Of a stretch of DNA of 61,204 bases, positions 8,901 to 19,400 are shown piece after piece. Source of the DNA: Nemertoderma westbladi (lineage: Eukaryota > Xenacoelomorpha > Nemertodermatida > Nemertodermatidae); the NCBI GenBank assembly GCA_032718475.1, contig JAUCBJ010009128.1, forward strand, positions 1 through 61,204, written 5' to 3'. Under the pieces are notes generated by a model. That model was given only the letters and a program-made list of their open reading frames with translations, did no database searches and was not told the origin of the DNA. The stretch's first letter is position 1. The number at the start of each line of letters is the position of its first letter. Made by a program: the position numbers and the translations under genes.

Positions 8901-11810
8901 TTATTAGTTCGTATTGTTAAGGAAAACTTTTTTACCTTCATTTTTTGAATTATTGTTAGAAATGTTATTATTATTGCAGTTGATGTTCAGTCTGGGGGGA
9001 ATATTTCTATTAAAACTGGTTCCCGCGATGAAATGCTTCTTGTTACCACGGCGACAGCCACACCTACTAGTCCCCAAACCCCTACTACGTCATTGGCTCT
9101 CTCGTCACAACCCTACAAGGTGTGCTCCAGTCCGTGCAAGCAGTCGCCGCAAGGTGGCGCCACCGACTGTAAGAAACAACAACCCTCCTCCAAACACCAG
9201 CGGCCAATCGCCCCCGCGCCCCCGGTTCCACCGCCCCAGTTGGTTCCCATAGCGACCACGTTCGCGGGCCCGTTGGGCGCGGTCGCGGTGACCAGCCCGG
9301 CGGCCCCCGGTAAGTCGGGATTTCCGTCGCCGCCGACTCAACTGAAACCCATCCAACCGAAACCTCCGGGGTTTCACGCGACGGCCAAACCGGAGAAACA
9401 GTCGGCGGTGCAGCCGATCGCCACGTTAACGCCATCCGCCGTCGGCCAACTTAAACCCAAAGGTAAACGCGACGACGACGTCCCTGGAACTAAACCCGCT
9501 GCTACTCCGCGAACCAAGGAAACCTCGATAAAGACGGAGGCCGTCAGTCCGGTTTATTCCGACATCAGTGAGGGTTCGTCGGAGGAACCGAGAATCCGTC
9601 CGGACGCGATGTCCCCCGACGTCGCAAAGAAACCGTCCGGAACCGCTTCCGCTCATCGCCCCCTCGATATTATACCCTCGCGACCTCACATGTCTGTTAT
9701 CAGGCCCGTATCCATGGCGACCAGGGAGCAGCAGGAGGGTGGTTACGACCTTTTCGGTATCGAGAAACGCCGGAGTCAGTTAGAGTTGAAACTGGGCGAG
9801 TCGTCGCCCCGGGAGACTGTTAACCGTGACGGGAAACCGGAAGTTCGGATCCCGCCAACGCGGATCCTCGACCCCAAACCGAGCGAACCGTCGTCCTCCG
9901 TCGATACCAAACCGCGCTTCTCGGCGGCTCCGAAACCGTCCACGTCGCCGTCGTCCAACGCGATCCCGTCCAGCAAGGAATCCAAGAAGGACTCTCGCGG
10001 CTACCCACTGCCCCCGATGGGAGCCGCTCCCTTCCACAACCATTACCTCCCGTCTCCCTTTAACTTCCCCAACTCGCAGTCGAACAGCCCCTTCCCGGTG
10101 CCGCAATCGCAGCCGTTCCCGGCCACCTCCCAGACCCAGTTCCCCCCCGCTACTCACTTCCCCCCTTCCAGTGGATTCGCGCCCCCTCCCCCCTTCCTGT
10201 ACCCCGGGGGCGGTTCCCCGTCGGCGCCGGCCAGCGCTGTAGTCGCCCCTTGGAAGCACGTTGCCCCCGCAGCCACAGAGGATGTCGATGATAAACAACC
10301 CAGACCGACCGGCCCCAAACCTATAGATATGCTTCAGCAACACGCCAGACAATATTACGAGCCCAAGGTCAGTTAATTCTTAAAGTTGTATCAATTTTCT
10401 TTTGAGAAGTTTTTTTAGATTAGAAAAACAGTGAAATTTTAAAATCTAAGTTTATTATATAGAATCCTCATAAAGTCGCACTTAGAAATATTACATTTAC
10501 TAAGTTGACTTTAAGTTGTTAGATGTGAAAATATTAATTAATATGAATATTTAATAATATTAAATAAATATTATATAAATATTATAATTAATGTGTTCCA
10601 TCTATAATGGGTGTATATCCCTCCAGTTAATTATTCCTTATTGAATTTAATTAATTAACACTTCCTTTCCTCCAGGATGGCAATTCACCTGTTCATATGA
10701 ACACCCCACGATCCCCCGCGGGGAAAATATCCGAATTCCCGATGCCCGGAAAGGATAAACCGTCGACCGGCCCATCCGGAATGTCCGAAACTCGTCCAGA
10801 CGGCGTAGTGCGACCGGAGGACGACTCCACTCGGTCCCCACCCCCCATGCGACATCTACACACCCACCATCATACATTCGTGGGTGCCATCCCCCCGGGC
10901 TACCCTATGCTACCCCAGGGGCACCAGTATGACCCATACGGTGGTAAGTATTAGATTAAAAATTCGTGTGTCAATAACACTGAACACATCTCCAATCAGG
11001 CTCTATACAACATTGGATGTGTTTCATAGTCTCCCTTAGTTTAACACTTGAACGGGACCGCCTCCGCTTTGCAGGACATTGCTTTCGCCGTGAGGACCAG
11101 CCAGTGCATAATCTTGTACTTTGGCAGCCTCATGGAGTGAATAAGCATGGTGGACAGCCCATGACTTTCTTGAGACGCATCTAAAGGACTCTGGTCTTGA
11201 AGATGCGGATGATCTAGCAAATGTCATGGGTGATAGGGAGTTGTGGCGGTGCGATTTTGTCGACAAGCCGGCACAGCATTCTTAATATATATGTAATATA
11301 TGTAATGCAGCTGCAATGCAGCATGCCGATAGTCGTAGTAGTATTAAATTAAACATACGAACATTTTTTATTGACATTCCACGTTTTTTCAGTATTGTGG
11401 GGCGAGCCACGTTGTGGGCGAATTCTTTCCAATACTACGCATATTGCATCACCTGAGATGCAATATACAATCGGCGTGATTAGTTCAGTTTACAGCCGTA
11501 AAGACGCCCTGCAATTGTAGATTTACAATTTAGACTTGCGTATATAGCTTTTTCTGCATGATATCGTGACCATAGAGCCAGAACAACACATACCACAATT
11601 TTTTGGTGAGTGTTGTTCTGGCTCTTTGGTCACGATATAATGTTTTTATTGGTGATTATAATTGAAATTAAAACAACCAAGTTGTTGCTACTTAGTAACT
11701 AACGCTTTATTCCTTATTTGTTTATTACAGCAATGCTGAGTCAAGCAGCTATGACATCAGGTTACCATGGCTCTGCACAGCCATCTACACAACCGCATAA
11801 CAACAGATGA
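2741..11810 (+). CDS. ZNF609: ZNF608/609-type zinc-finger protein, 3' part (7 exons)
   Basis: Join 2741-2990, 5791-5988, 6350-6472, 8419-8599, 8980-10367, 10676-10943, 11731-11810. After the first base, which completes a split codon, the exons give 829 codons including TGA with no frame break, and every junction has AG acceptor and GT donor. Blocks shared in order with vertebrate ZNF608/609 are FCESPASD (family RFCDSPTSD), one C2H2 finger (CPEPNCNKKYK then HESGLKYHQMHAH), QLKPIQPKP, SPVYSDIS, a DMLQQHARQYY block and a His-rich block MRHLHTHHH. The family (Drosophila scribbler/brakeless) acts in the nucleus as transcriptional cofactor and regulator of development. The protein is Pro/Ser/Lys rich and probably mostly disordered apart from the finger. 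The N-terminal exons, with the conserved block before RFC, are not in this window. Whether this is a single pre-duplication gene or one of two paralogues cannot be told here. Confidence 0.9.
3195..3365 (+). repeat. Dispersed GGTTACAG-family repeat with poly-C tract
   Basis: Contains GGAAATGAGCAGGTTACAGT, a second AACAGGTTACAGTTT, then TCGATTTTCCCTGGAGAGGG and a run of 20 C (3346-3365). The reverse complement matches the copy near 8,150-8,290 over most of its length. Confidence 0.55.
5791..5988 (+). CDS. ZNF609: ZNF608/609 homologue exon b (first half of C2H2 finger)
   Basis: Acceptor CTGTTCCCAG, donor AAG/GTTTGG, phase 0 at both ends, 66 codons (residues 84-149). It holds a basic patch (GCKRKF), an acidic/proline stretch and a nuclear-signal-like AKKAKTE, then the finger's two cysteines in CPEPNCNKKYK. 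The intron falls between the Lys after KKY and the first residue of the finger helix, so the finger is split between two exons. Confidence 0.88.
6030..6257 (+). repeat. Dispersed GGTTACAG-family repeat
   Basis: Starts AATGACAGTAAATACCATG, then TTTAGTGGGAAAGGAGCAGG, GGCAGTGTTTTATAACA and AAACAATAAACAAAACC, ending near a short poly-C (6247-6257). The same order of blocks is at 60,750-60,960. Lies in the intron between exons b and c. Confidence 0.55.
6350..6472 (+). CDS. ZNF609: ZNF608/609 homologue exon c (second half of C2H2 finger)
   Basis: Acceptor CATTGTAG, donor AAG/GTTAGC, 41 codons, phase 0. It begins HESGLKYHQMHAH, which supplies the finger's histidines. With exon b the finger is C-x4-C-x12-H-x4-H, as in vertebrate ZNF608/609 (CNKKYKHINGLKYHQAHAH). 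It ends in an acidic SEDSDDDEK stretch like that after the finger in vertebrates. Confidence 0.88.
6757..7080. other. GC/CpG-rich island inside the intron between exons c and d
   Basis: About 320 bases markedly richer in GC and CpG than the intron around them, open in two plus-strand frames (106 and 76 codons) and one minus-strand frame. None has a recognisable domain, and flanking splice signals are not convincing. An alternative exon, intragenic promoter or old insertion are all possible. Confidence 0.3.
8135..8300 (-). repeat. Dispersed GGTTACAG-family repeat, reverse orientation
   Basis: Contains CTGTAACCTGTTCTATTGAC and a second CTGTAACCTGTTATATTGA, with CCTCTCTAGGGGAAAATCGA upstream. 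This is the reverse complement of the block order at 3,195-3,335. Confidence 0.55.
8419..8599 (+). CDS. ZNF609: ZNF608/609 homologue exon d
   Basis: Acceptor ATTCTGCAG, donor CAAG/GTTCGT; 60 codons plus one base (residues 191-250). Charged sequence beginning INLDEVVLPKRLRDRLEDP and containing a basic GRKKRGVEDLRK. Its place between finger and large exon, and its exact phase match on both sides (0 in, 1 out), support it as a coding exon; I recognise no domain. Confidence 0.75.
8980..10367 (+). CDS. ZNF609: ZNF608/609 homologue large exon e
   Basis: Acceptor TTATTGCAG, donor CCCAAG/GTCAGT; 1,388 nt (residues 251-713). The start shown by splicing lies before the first in-frame ATG (9033). It is Pro/Ser/Thr rich, CpG dense and low complexity, with short family blocks: QLKPIQPKP near 9340, AVSPVYSDISEGSSEE near 9540-9585, and KPIDMLQQHARQYY at the 3' end. 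A Pro/Phe-rich stretch (about 10,000-10,250) precedes the last block. Long open frames on the opposite strand here are composition shadows. Confidence 0.9.
10676..10943 (+). CDS. ZNF609: ZNF608/609 homologue exon f (His-rich block)
   Basis: Acceptor TTTCCTCCAG, donor GGTG/GTAAGT; 89 codons plus one base. Contains TRSPPPMRHLHTHHHTF and then GYPMLPQGHQYDPYG, matching the SPSQRLMSTHHHHHH and GYSLLPAQYNLPY C-terminal region of vertebrate ZNF609. A 5'-truncated retroelement is inserted in the intron immediately after this donor site. Confidence 0.87.
10948..11353 (+). mobile_element. 5'-truncated non-LTR retrotransposon, copy C, beside a 5' splice site
   Basis: About 10,961-11,340 matches the 3' end of copies A and B (ACATCTCCAATCAGGCTCTA through CCGGCACAGCATTCTTAA and a degenerate TAG tail). 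Its frame is broken: one base is lost at CGCATCTAAAGG relative to copy A, and there are small changes upstream. Near-identical direct repeats GTATTAgATTAAA (10,948-10,960) and GTATTAaATTAAA (11,341-11,353) look like the target duplication. It is more diverged than A and B, so older. Confidence 0.75.
11560..11638. repeat. Short hairpin, about 29-bp arms
   Basis: Left arm GATATCGTGACCATAGAGCC plus AGAACAACAC; the right arm (from about 11,610) is its reverse complement with one mismatch, and the loop is about 20 bases. It lies in the last intron of the ZNF608/609 gene. It could be a miniature element or a structured transcript; the size overlaps animal microRNA precursors, but nothing else supports that. 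Confidence 0.6.
11731..11810 (+). CDS. ZNF609: ZNF608/609 homologue terminal exon g
   Basis: Acceptor TTTATTACAG; the two leading bases complete an Ala codon with the G of exon f. Encodes AMLSQAAMTSGYHGS and then a Gln/Asn-rich end closed by TGA at 11,808-11,810. Vertebrate ZNF608/609 likewise end in a short Ser/Thr/Gln-rich tail with no domain. Confidence 0.82.
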
Positions 11811-13177
11811 CGACACAACCAGCCTGACTTAATCCATATAGTTGACTAACTCTCTATAGTAACTGATCCAGGTGGTACCAGCCAAAAACTAACCAATGTG
11901 GTGTCAACCAATGTGGTGTCAGCCAAGGTGTAAAGACGTTTTAGTAATTGAACAGCCACGGCGAGAGCTGATAAGTGAAGACTAGCCAATATAAATGGCT
12001 AACGGCGAATGGGATCACAGCGGGAATGTGATTGGACATTGATTCGCGCAAGTTAATGATTAATAATGATGAACTCACGAGAATTATTGGCTGATAAATT
12101 AGTGATTGTTTGGAATCGCGGTATACACGGAATTTGTTAGGTATAATGTTTTTTATAATAATGCAATGATTTCTATCACCCCTATCATTTTGTTTAGATA
12201 TAGATGATTCGCTTTGTACGGTTGTTTTATATGTGGTGGTCGGTAGTGTATGCTGTCTGGTCTGGTAGTCTGGTACGCCTCTCAGTAAAATTAAAATGTC
12301 AGAATTTTAAATGTTCCATAAAAATTTATATTAGCTATTGAATATATATAACCAAACCAATGAGCTATTTGTATCATTTCAAAATTGTGTATTATTTTTC
12401 TTGTCTGTATGATATTATTCATTACATGTAATTTTTCAAACAAATGACGTTAAAATTTGAACTAAATTGTAATTTTATAATTCCAAATCATTAAGCGTTT
12501 TTAAAACTATCTTTATCTTGGCTTACGTAACAAAATCATTCAATCGTATTAGTTTTAAAAGTTCCTTAAAAATTAATATGAACTATAATCGCATTAATTT
12601 TTTCCGATATTTAGGTACTTCCAGACTGTATTTTGTATGCTTCTATAATGTTTAGATTATTCTAGAATTTAGTCATTAATGGTGCTATTAAACCTATATT
12701 CTTACATTGTGTCTTTCTAGTTTCGTCTCTTTTTCTCAATCTTTCTAAGTGTATTTTATTTATAAGTAATTGTTTGTACACGAGATACATTGTAACGTTA
12801 CTAACGGCTTATTATTATTATTATTGCATCTGTTTAGATTTCGTATACTTAGGTTCTAGGTAATATAGACCGATTGATCGTGCAATGTTTAATTCCATAT
12901 GCATGTTAATTCACCCGCGTCAAGTGTTTGCCTATTTTGATTAAGTAAACTTTGTAGTTTTCTTAATATTAATAATAATTAATTAACTAATTACTTGTTT
13001 ATTCCTTCGATTCATAACTGCTTACTTAATTGATTGATTACATTTGGTGTTGTGTTCACAATAACTGTTGGTAACAGATATCAATACTTCCTAATGTTGT
13101 TTATATACGCTCCTGTTAATTAATAAGTATTTAATTACTTGTAATTAATTATTTGAGTTCTTGAACTATGTAATCAA

Positions 13178-13183
13178 AATAAA
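13178..13183 (+). terminator. Candidate poly(A) signal AATAAA
   Basis: AATAAA about 1.37 kb after the ZNF608/609 stop codon, followed by T/GT-rich sequence (TGTTCTAATGTTTTTTC). The motif is common in AT-rich DNA. Confidence 0.3.
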
Positions 13184-13703
13184 AATGTTCTAATGTTTTT
13201 TCTTAACGTTCAGACACTTATTTCCTTTGTAATTATTTAAATTCCTTACCAATTATCATTTAGGTCTATCATTAAGCGATTAATTTTATCACAACACTCC
13301 CCCCTTAAAGTATCACCATTTCTGATTCGATACTCAATATTTAAATTTTTACTACTAAATTAAAATATTTATAAATATTTAATTATTTACTATTACCTAG
13401 TCTATTACACAGTGCATATTTACATTATTAGGTTTGTTAGATGATCATTAAATTTCGTACATAAAAGATAAAATAATATAGGCCTTACCGGTCTATACAA
13501 CTCCAACATTAAGTTGAATACTATTATCCTCCACCTATAAACTACTGTTTATTCTAACCCCATTACAGATTGTGCATTATTATTATTAACTATTTTGGTT
13601 TGTAATGTTAATCGGTGCCTAGTTTTATAGTTTCGCATTACAGTGTATGCCTTCGTGTCACACCATAGGTGATGCTACAATCCGTAAAGGTTTCAGTAAA
13701 TTC

Positions 13704-13709
13704 AATAAA
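13704..13709 (+). terminator. Candidate poly(A) signal AATAAA with GT-rich element
   Basis: AATAAA about 1.9 kb after the stop, followed within 30 bases by GTGTTGGTGTT, a typical downstream GT-rich element. This is the better of the two cleavage candidates for the ZNF608/609 transcript. Confidence 0.35.
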
Positions 13710-13814
13710 TGATTTCAGGACAGTGTTGGTGTTATTAAACAATTTTTAACGAAAATTCCACGGAATCCCGCAACTGCCCCCACTTACTCAAAACAACTAA
13801 TATTCGGTCCTATA

Positions 13815-14000
13815 TTTTTTATAAAGGTATAAAGGTAAAGTTACCGTATTTCGTTACGTTACGGTTGAAAAACTGAATTTTTTACGTTACGATATTACAT
13901 TACACGGAATAATTTCCAAATTACGTTACGTTACTGAATTCCGAAAAAAATAATTGCGTATTACCGAAAATACCGTAACGTAATAACCGGTTCAGATTCC
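13815..14000. repeat. CGTTACG-rich degenerate repeat
   Basis: Repeated CGTTACGTTACG and its inverse CGTAACG in AT-rich DNA. The outer segments, TTACCGTATTTCGTTACG and the inverse of ACCGTAACGTAATAACCGG, are roughly palindromic to each other, so this may be a decayed foldback element. Confidence 0.35.
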
Positions 14001-14367
14001 ATAGGACCACAAAGATAATTTATAGTATCATCCTATTTTTGTCTAAAAATAGGATAATAGAGAATAGTAGTTTCAATGTTTTGAAATTGCAAATTAACTT
14101 AACATCAAATTAACATCAAATTTCCCGCTTTATTGATCACTATTCTGTATTCCTGTGTAGAACCATGGCCCACAGTACCGGTACTGACGGTATTCCAGTC
14201 AGCTTTGGTATAACGGGAACGGGAACGGGTAGCTATCATACAAAAACATATCTACTACTGTTCTAGAATATTCTCCCAATACTAAACAACATTAAAAAAA
14301 TATTATATTCTGGAATTTCTGTGATATAAAATCCCGGGGCCTACTGTCCGGGGGGCTACTGTCCTAA

Positions 14368-15423
14368 TACTCGGCAGCTCCAAACCATAACCCAGTAAGT
14401 ACGGTACATTTTTTGACTTTTCGAGATAATCGCGTTTAAAGTTTTTGGACTTTAAACAGCTGGCATTTGGTTGAAATTTAATTTGATGAGTTTTAATTTT
14501 GTGTACCTTTACAAATTGTACATATATATTAGTGCCAAAACTTTTTTTTTTATTTATTCCTTACTTTTCATATAAATCGACTTACACGGTTTTGGTAGGT
14601 AGAAAAGAAAACAATTGTGATTTTTGATGCATCAATACCCAGTAACGTCATGATTTCCATTTCAAAACACAGTAACTAATTTGCCCACACCAAAACCCAG
14701 TAAACTAATATTTAACTTTTCCAATTAGTTACCTTTCCCATGCCAAAACCCAGTAACTCTGACTTCCTTCGCCAACGGTTAGCGAAAACAAAGCGGCAAC
14801 ATTCTAGAATATAATATTCTAGAACATTTAATTATTTGTCTACGTCTGTTGCGTTGCCGGAGTTACTGGGTTTTGGTTTGGCATAGTATCTGCATTCGGG
14901 AAATCCCACGTCAAAACCCAGTATCTCAAACTGCTGGAAACCCAGTAACTCTGTTTACTGGGTTTTGACGTGGTAAATCTGACATTGACAATACATACAT
15001 ACATACTGGGTTTTGACTTAGACAATTTGTCTTTCGGAAACGATACTCAATTTTTTCAGAAAATACCAGGTAAAAACCCAGTAAAGAATTTTGCTCGAAA
15101 CCCAGTAAGTGCAGTTATTGGGTATTGGCGTAGGATTTTGGGATTTTTGAGCACATTTGGGTTTTGATGGAGTAACTTTTTCAAAATAACACCAGAAAGG
15201 ATAAACGAAACCCAGTAACTGGCATTACTGTGTTTCGACGTGGTATTTGCTTTAAATTAGCTAATTAGTTAATTAATTAATTGTTAATACTGCGAAATCG
15301 GTTAGTGCTATGGTTTCGAAACTGAGTCAGATGAATTCTACGCCCCCAAAAAACCCTAAAAATCGAAAAAAATATATTTCGAAAAAAATTTACATACAGG
15401 TTTTGGTTTGGAGCTGCCGTACT
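14368..15423. mobile_element. MITE-like element with 4-bp target duplication
   Basis: Element 14,372-15,419 (1,048 bp) starts CGGCAGCTCCAAACCA and ends with the inverse, TGGTTTGGAGCTGCCG. Both sides carry TACT directly outside (14,368-14,371 and 15,420-15,423). The interior has about a dozen copies, in both directions, of AAACCCAGTAACT-like motifs, with no transposase. Four-base duplications occur in families such as Chapaev and Sola, but the ends do not let me assign one. Confidence 0.65.
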
Positions 15424-16445
15424 GCTTCTAGTCGCTAGGAAACTAAACTTTACTCCCTTAACTCCGGTATAAAACGTTATTATTATTTTCCTTATGATAA
15501 ACTAAGAATTTATTAATCTTGAAATTAACTCCGAAACTTTGTGAGTTGAAACTCAGGACGAGAATTATTGTGTTCTAGAACTCTGTATTTAGACGCCTTC
15601 AGATTGGTCGAATTTTAATAGTGTCGCTGGAACTCTAAACAGATTAATTTGTCGAGTCCTCAAACTATTATTTAGGTCATAGTTTAGAATATGTAGTTTA
15701 TGTTGTTTTTGTGTTGTTGTACTTGTTAAGTAGCCTATAGTGAAGAAGTGCGCGTATAATTAGGTTTTGACAATATTGATAGGGGGACTTCATCATAAAT
15801 AACTGGAGAAGCCAGGAAGCTGGCTATAAGAAGACCGTATTCACAGACAAACAAAACCGTTTAACGCCCATTGCACCTTAAATGGAACATGGTATATGGA
15901 GAGACATGGGCGGCTGCTGCTTTGAAAAAGACGTGATTTTTTTTTATATGAGTAAAATACATGTTTCCTCACATAATGACACCTTACTTGACCAAATTTT
16001 ATCAATTTCAAAACTGGAAATTGCCTGTTGAAAAGTGCCATTTTTGAAAAGTCTTTTTGAATCTTAAAATTATGAGATGTGGGGTGGTCAAAAATTTTCG
16101 AAAATTAGCTTTCCTGTTGGCCTGAATGCTATGTTAATCGTTTTTATCAGTTTTAGCTTTCAAATAATTATTTAACAATGTTTAATACAGCAGCAAAGTG
16201 AAATGTTCCATTTAAGGTGCGTTGTGACTTCAAACACATTTTTTTTACATTTTTTTTCGAAAATTGCTTCATATACTAACAGTTATATTTACTGTACAAT
16301 TATGTTGCTATTACGCATCATTTTACCTCGTTTAGCTGTCATACAGTCCACATTCTAGACCTGACTCGAATAAATTGCATTTTCTTGCCCTGCTTTTGAT
16401 CAACTTTCAAAAAATGTCTACAAGTTGTCCAAGTTGCACAAGTTG
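15424..16445. other. AT-rich spacer before the satellite
   Basis: No coding, RNA or clear repeat signal apart from a small local repeat (ACAAGTTGTCCAAGTTGCAC) just before the satellite. Confidence 0.5.
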
Positions 16446-19400
16446 TCTTATTTCATTTACATTATAAGTAGCAGTACTAAGTTCTTATTTCATTTACATT
16501 ATAAGTAGCAGTACTAAGTTCTTATTTCATTTACATTATAAGTAGCAGTACTAAGTTCTTATTTCATTTACATTATAAGTAGCAGTACTAAGTTCTTATT
16601 TCATTTACATTATAAGTAGCAGTACTAAGTTCTTATTTCATTTACATTATAAGTAGCAGTACTAAGTTCTTATTTCATTTACATTATAAGTAGCAGTACT
16701 AAGTTCTTATTTCATTTACATTATAAGTAGCAGTACTAAGTTCTTATTTCATTTACATTATAAGTAGCAGTACTAAGTTCTTATTTCATTTACATTATAA
16801 GTAGCAGTACTAAGTTCTTATTTCATTTACATTATAAGTAGCAGTACTAAGTTCTTATTTCATTTACATTATAAGTAGCAGTACTAAGTTCTTATTTCAT
16901 TTACATTATAAGTAGCAGTACTAAGTTCTTATTTCATTTACATTATAAGTAGCAGTACTAAGTTCTTATTTCATTTACATTATAAGTAGCAGTACTAAGT
17001 TCTTATTTCATTTACATTATAAGTAGCAGTACTAAGTTCTTATTTCATTTACATTATAAGTAGCAGTACTAAGTTCTTATTTCATTTACATTATAAGTAG
17101 CAGTACTAAGTTCTTATTTCATTTACATTATAAGTAGCAGTACTAAGTTCTTATTTCATTTACATTATAAGTAGCAGTACTAAGTTCTTATTTCATTTAC
17201 ATTATAAGTAGCAGTACTAAGTTCTTATTTCATTTACATTATAAGTAGCAGTACTAAGTTCTTATTTCATTTACATTATAAGTAGCAGTACTAAGTTCTT
17301 ATTTCATTTACATTATAAGTAGCAGTACTAAGTTCTTATTTCATTTACATTATAAGTAGCAGTACTAAGTTCTTATTTCATTTACATTATAAGTAGCAGT
17401 ACTAAGTTCTTATTTCATTTACATTATAAGTAGCAGTACTAAGTTCTTATTTCATTTACATTATAAGTAGCAGTACTAAGTTCTTATTTCATTTACATTA
17501 TAAGTAGCAGTACTAAGTTCTTATTTCATTTACATTATAAGTAGCAGTACTAAGTTCTTATTTCATTTACATTATAAGTAGCAGTACTAAGTTCTTATTT
17601 CATTTACATTATAAGTAGCAGTACTAAGTTCTTATTTCATTTACATTATAAGTAGCAGTACTAAGTTCTTATTTCATTTACATTATAAGTAGCAGTACTA
17701 AGTTCTTATTTCATTTACATTATAAGTAGCAGTACTAAGTTCTTATATCATTTACATTATAAGTAGCAGTACTAAGTTCTTATTTCATTTACATTAAAAG
17801 TAGCAGTCCTAAGTTCTTATTTCATTTACATTATAAGTAGCAGTACTAAGTTCTTATTTCATTTACATTATAAGTAGCAGTACTAAGTTCTTATTTCATT
17901 TACATTATAAGTAGCAGTACTAAGTTCTTATTTCATTTACATTATAAGTAGCAGTACTAAGTTCTTATTTCATTTACATTATAAGTAGCAGTACTAAGTT
18001 CTTATTTCATTTACATTATAAGTAGCAGTACTAAGTTCTTATTTCATTTACATTATAAGTAGCAGTACTAAGTTCTTATTTCATTTACATTATAAGTAGC
18101 AGTACTAAGTTCTTATTTCATTTACATTATAAGTAGCAGTACTAAGTTCTTATTTCATTTACATTATAAGTAGCAGTACTAAGTTCTTATTTCATTTACA
18201 TTATAAGTAGCAGTCCTAAGTTCTTATTTCATTTACATTATAAGTAGCAGTAGCAGTACTAAGTTCTTATTTCATTTACATTATAAGTAGCAGTACTAAG
18301 TTCTTATTTCATTTACATTATAAGTAGCAGTACTAAGTTCTTATTTCATTTACATTATAAGTAGCAGTACTAAGTTCTTATTTCATTTACATTATAAGTA
18401 GCAGTACTAAGATCTTATTTCATTTACATTATAAGTAGCAGTCCTAAGTTCTTATTTCATTTACATTATAAGTAGCAGTACTAAGTTCTTATATCATTTA
18501 CATTATAAGTAGCAGTACTAAGTTCTTATATCATTTACATTATAAGTAGCAGTACTAAGTTCTTATTTCATTTACATTATAAGTAGCAGTACTAAGTTCT
18601 TATTTCATTTACATTCTAAGTAGCAGTAGCAGTACTAAGTTCTTATTTCATTTACATTATAAGTAGCAGTCCTAAGTTCTTATTTCATTTACATTATAAG
18701 TAGCAGTCCTAAGTTCTTATTTCATTTACATTATAAGTAGCAGTACTAAGTTCTAATTTCATTTACATTATAAGTAGCAGTACTAAGTTCTTATTTCATT
18801 TACATTATAAGTAGCAGTACTAAGTTCTTATTTCATTTACATTATAAGTAGCAGTACTAAGTTCTTATTTCATTTACATTATAAGTAGCAGTACTAAGTT
18901 CTTATTTCATTTACATTATAAGTAGCAGTACTAAGTTCTTATTTCATTTACATTATAAGTAGCAGTACTAAGTTCTTATTTCATTTACATTATAAGTAGC
19001 AGTACTAAGTTCTTATTTCATTTACATTATAAGTAGCAGTCCTAAGTTCTTATTTCATTTACATTATAAGTAGCAGTACTAAGTTCTTATTTCATTTACA
19101 TTATAAGTAGCAGTACTAAGTTCTTATTTCATTTACATTATAAGTAGCAGTACTAAGTTCTTATTTCATTTACATTATAAGTAGCAGTACTAAGTTCTTA
19201 TTTCATTTACATTATAAGTAGCAGTCCTAAGTTCTTATTTCATTTACATTATAAGTAGCAGTCCTAAGTTCTTATTTCATTTACATTCTAAGTAGCAGTA
19301 GCAGTACTAAGTTCTTATTTCATTTACATTATAAGTAGCAGTACTAAGTTCTTATTTCATTTACATTATAAGTAGCAGTCCTAAGTTCTTATTTCATTTA

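Larger units (their letters stand above)
11811..13800 (+). other. Probable 3'UTR and downstream DNA of the ZNF608/609 gene
   Basis: AT-rich, with no credible open frame. It follows the TGA of the ZNF608/609 gene directly. Possible cleavage signals are at 13,178 and 13,704. The end of the transcript cannot be fixed from sequence alone. Confidence 0.45.

Noticed and set aside
9780-10352. 190-codon minus-strand open frame
   Set aside because: Shadow of the GC-rich ZNF608/609 exon; the plus-strand frame is supported by family motifs and splice phases.
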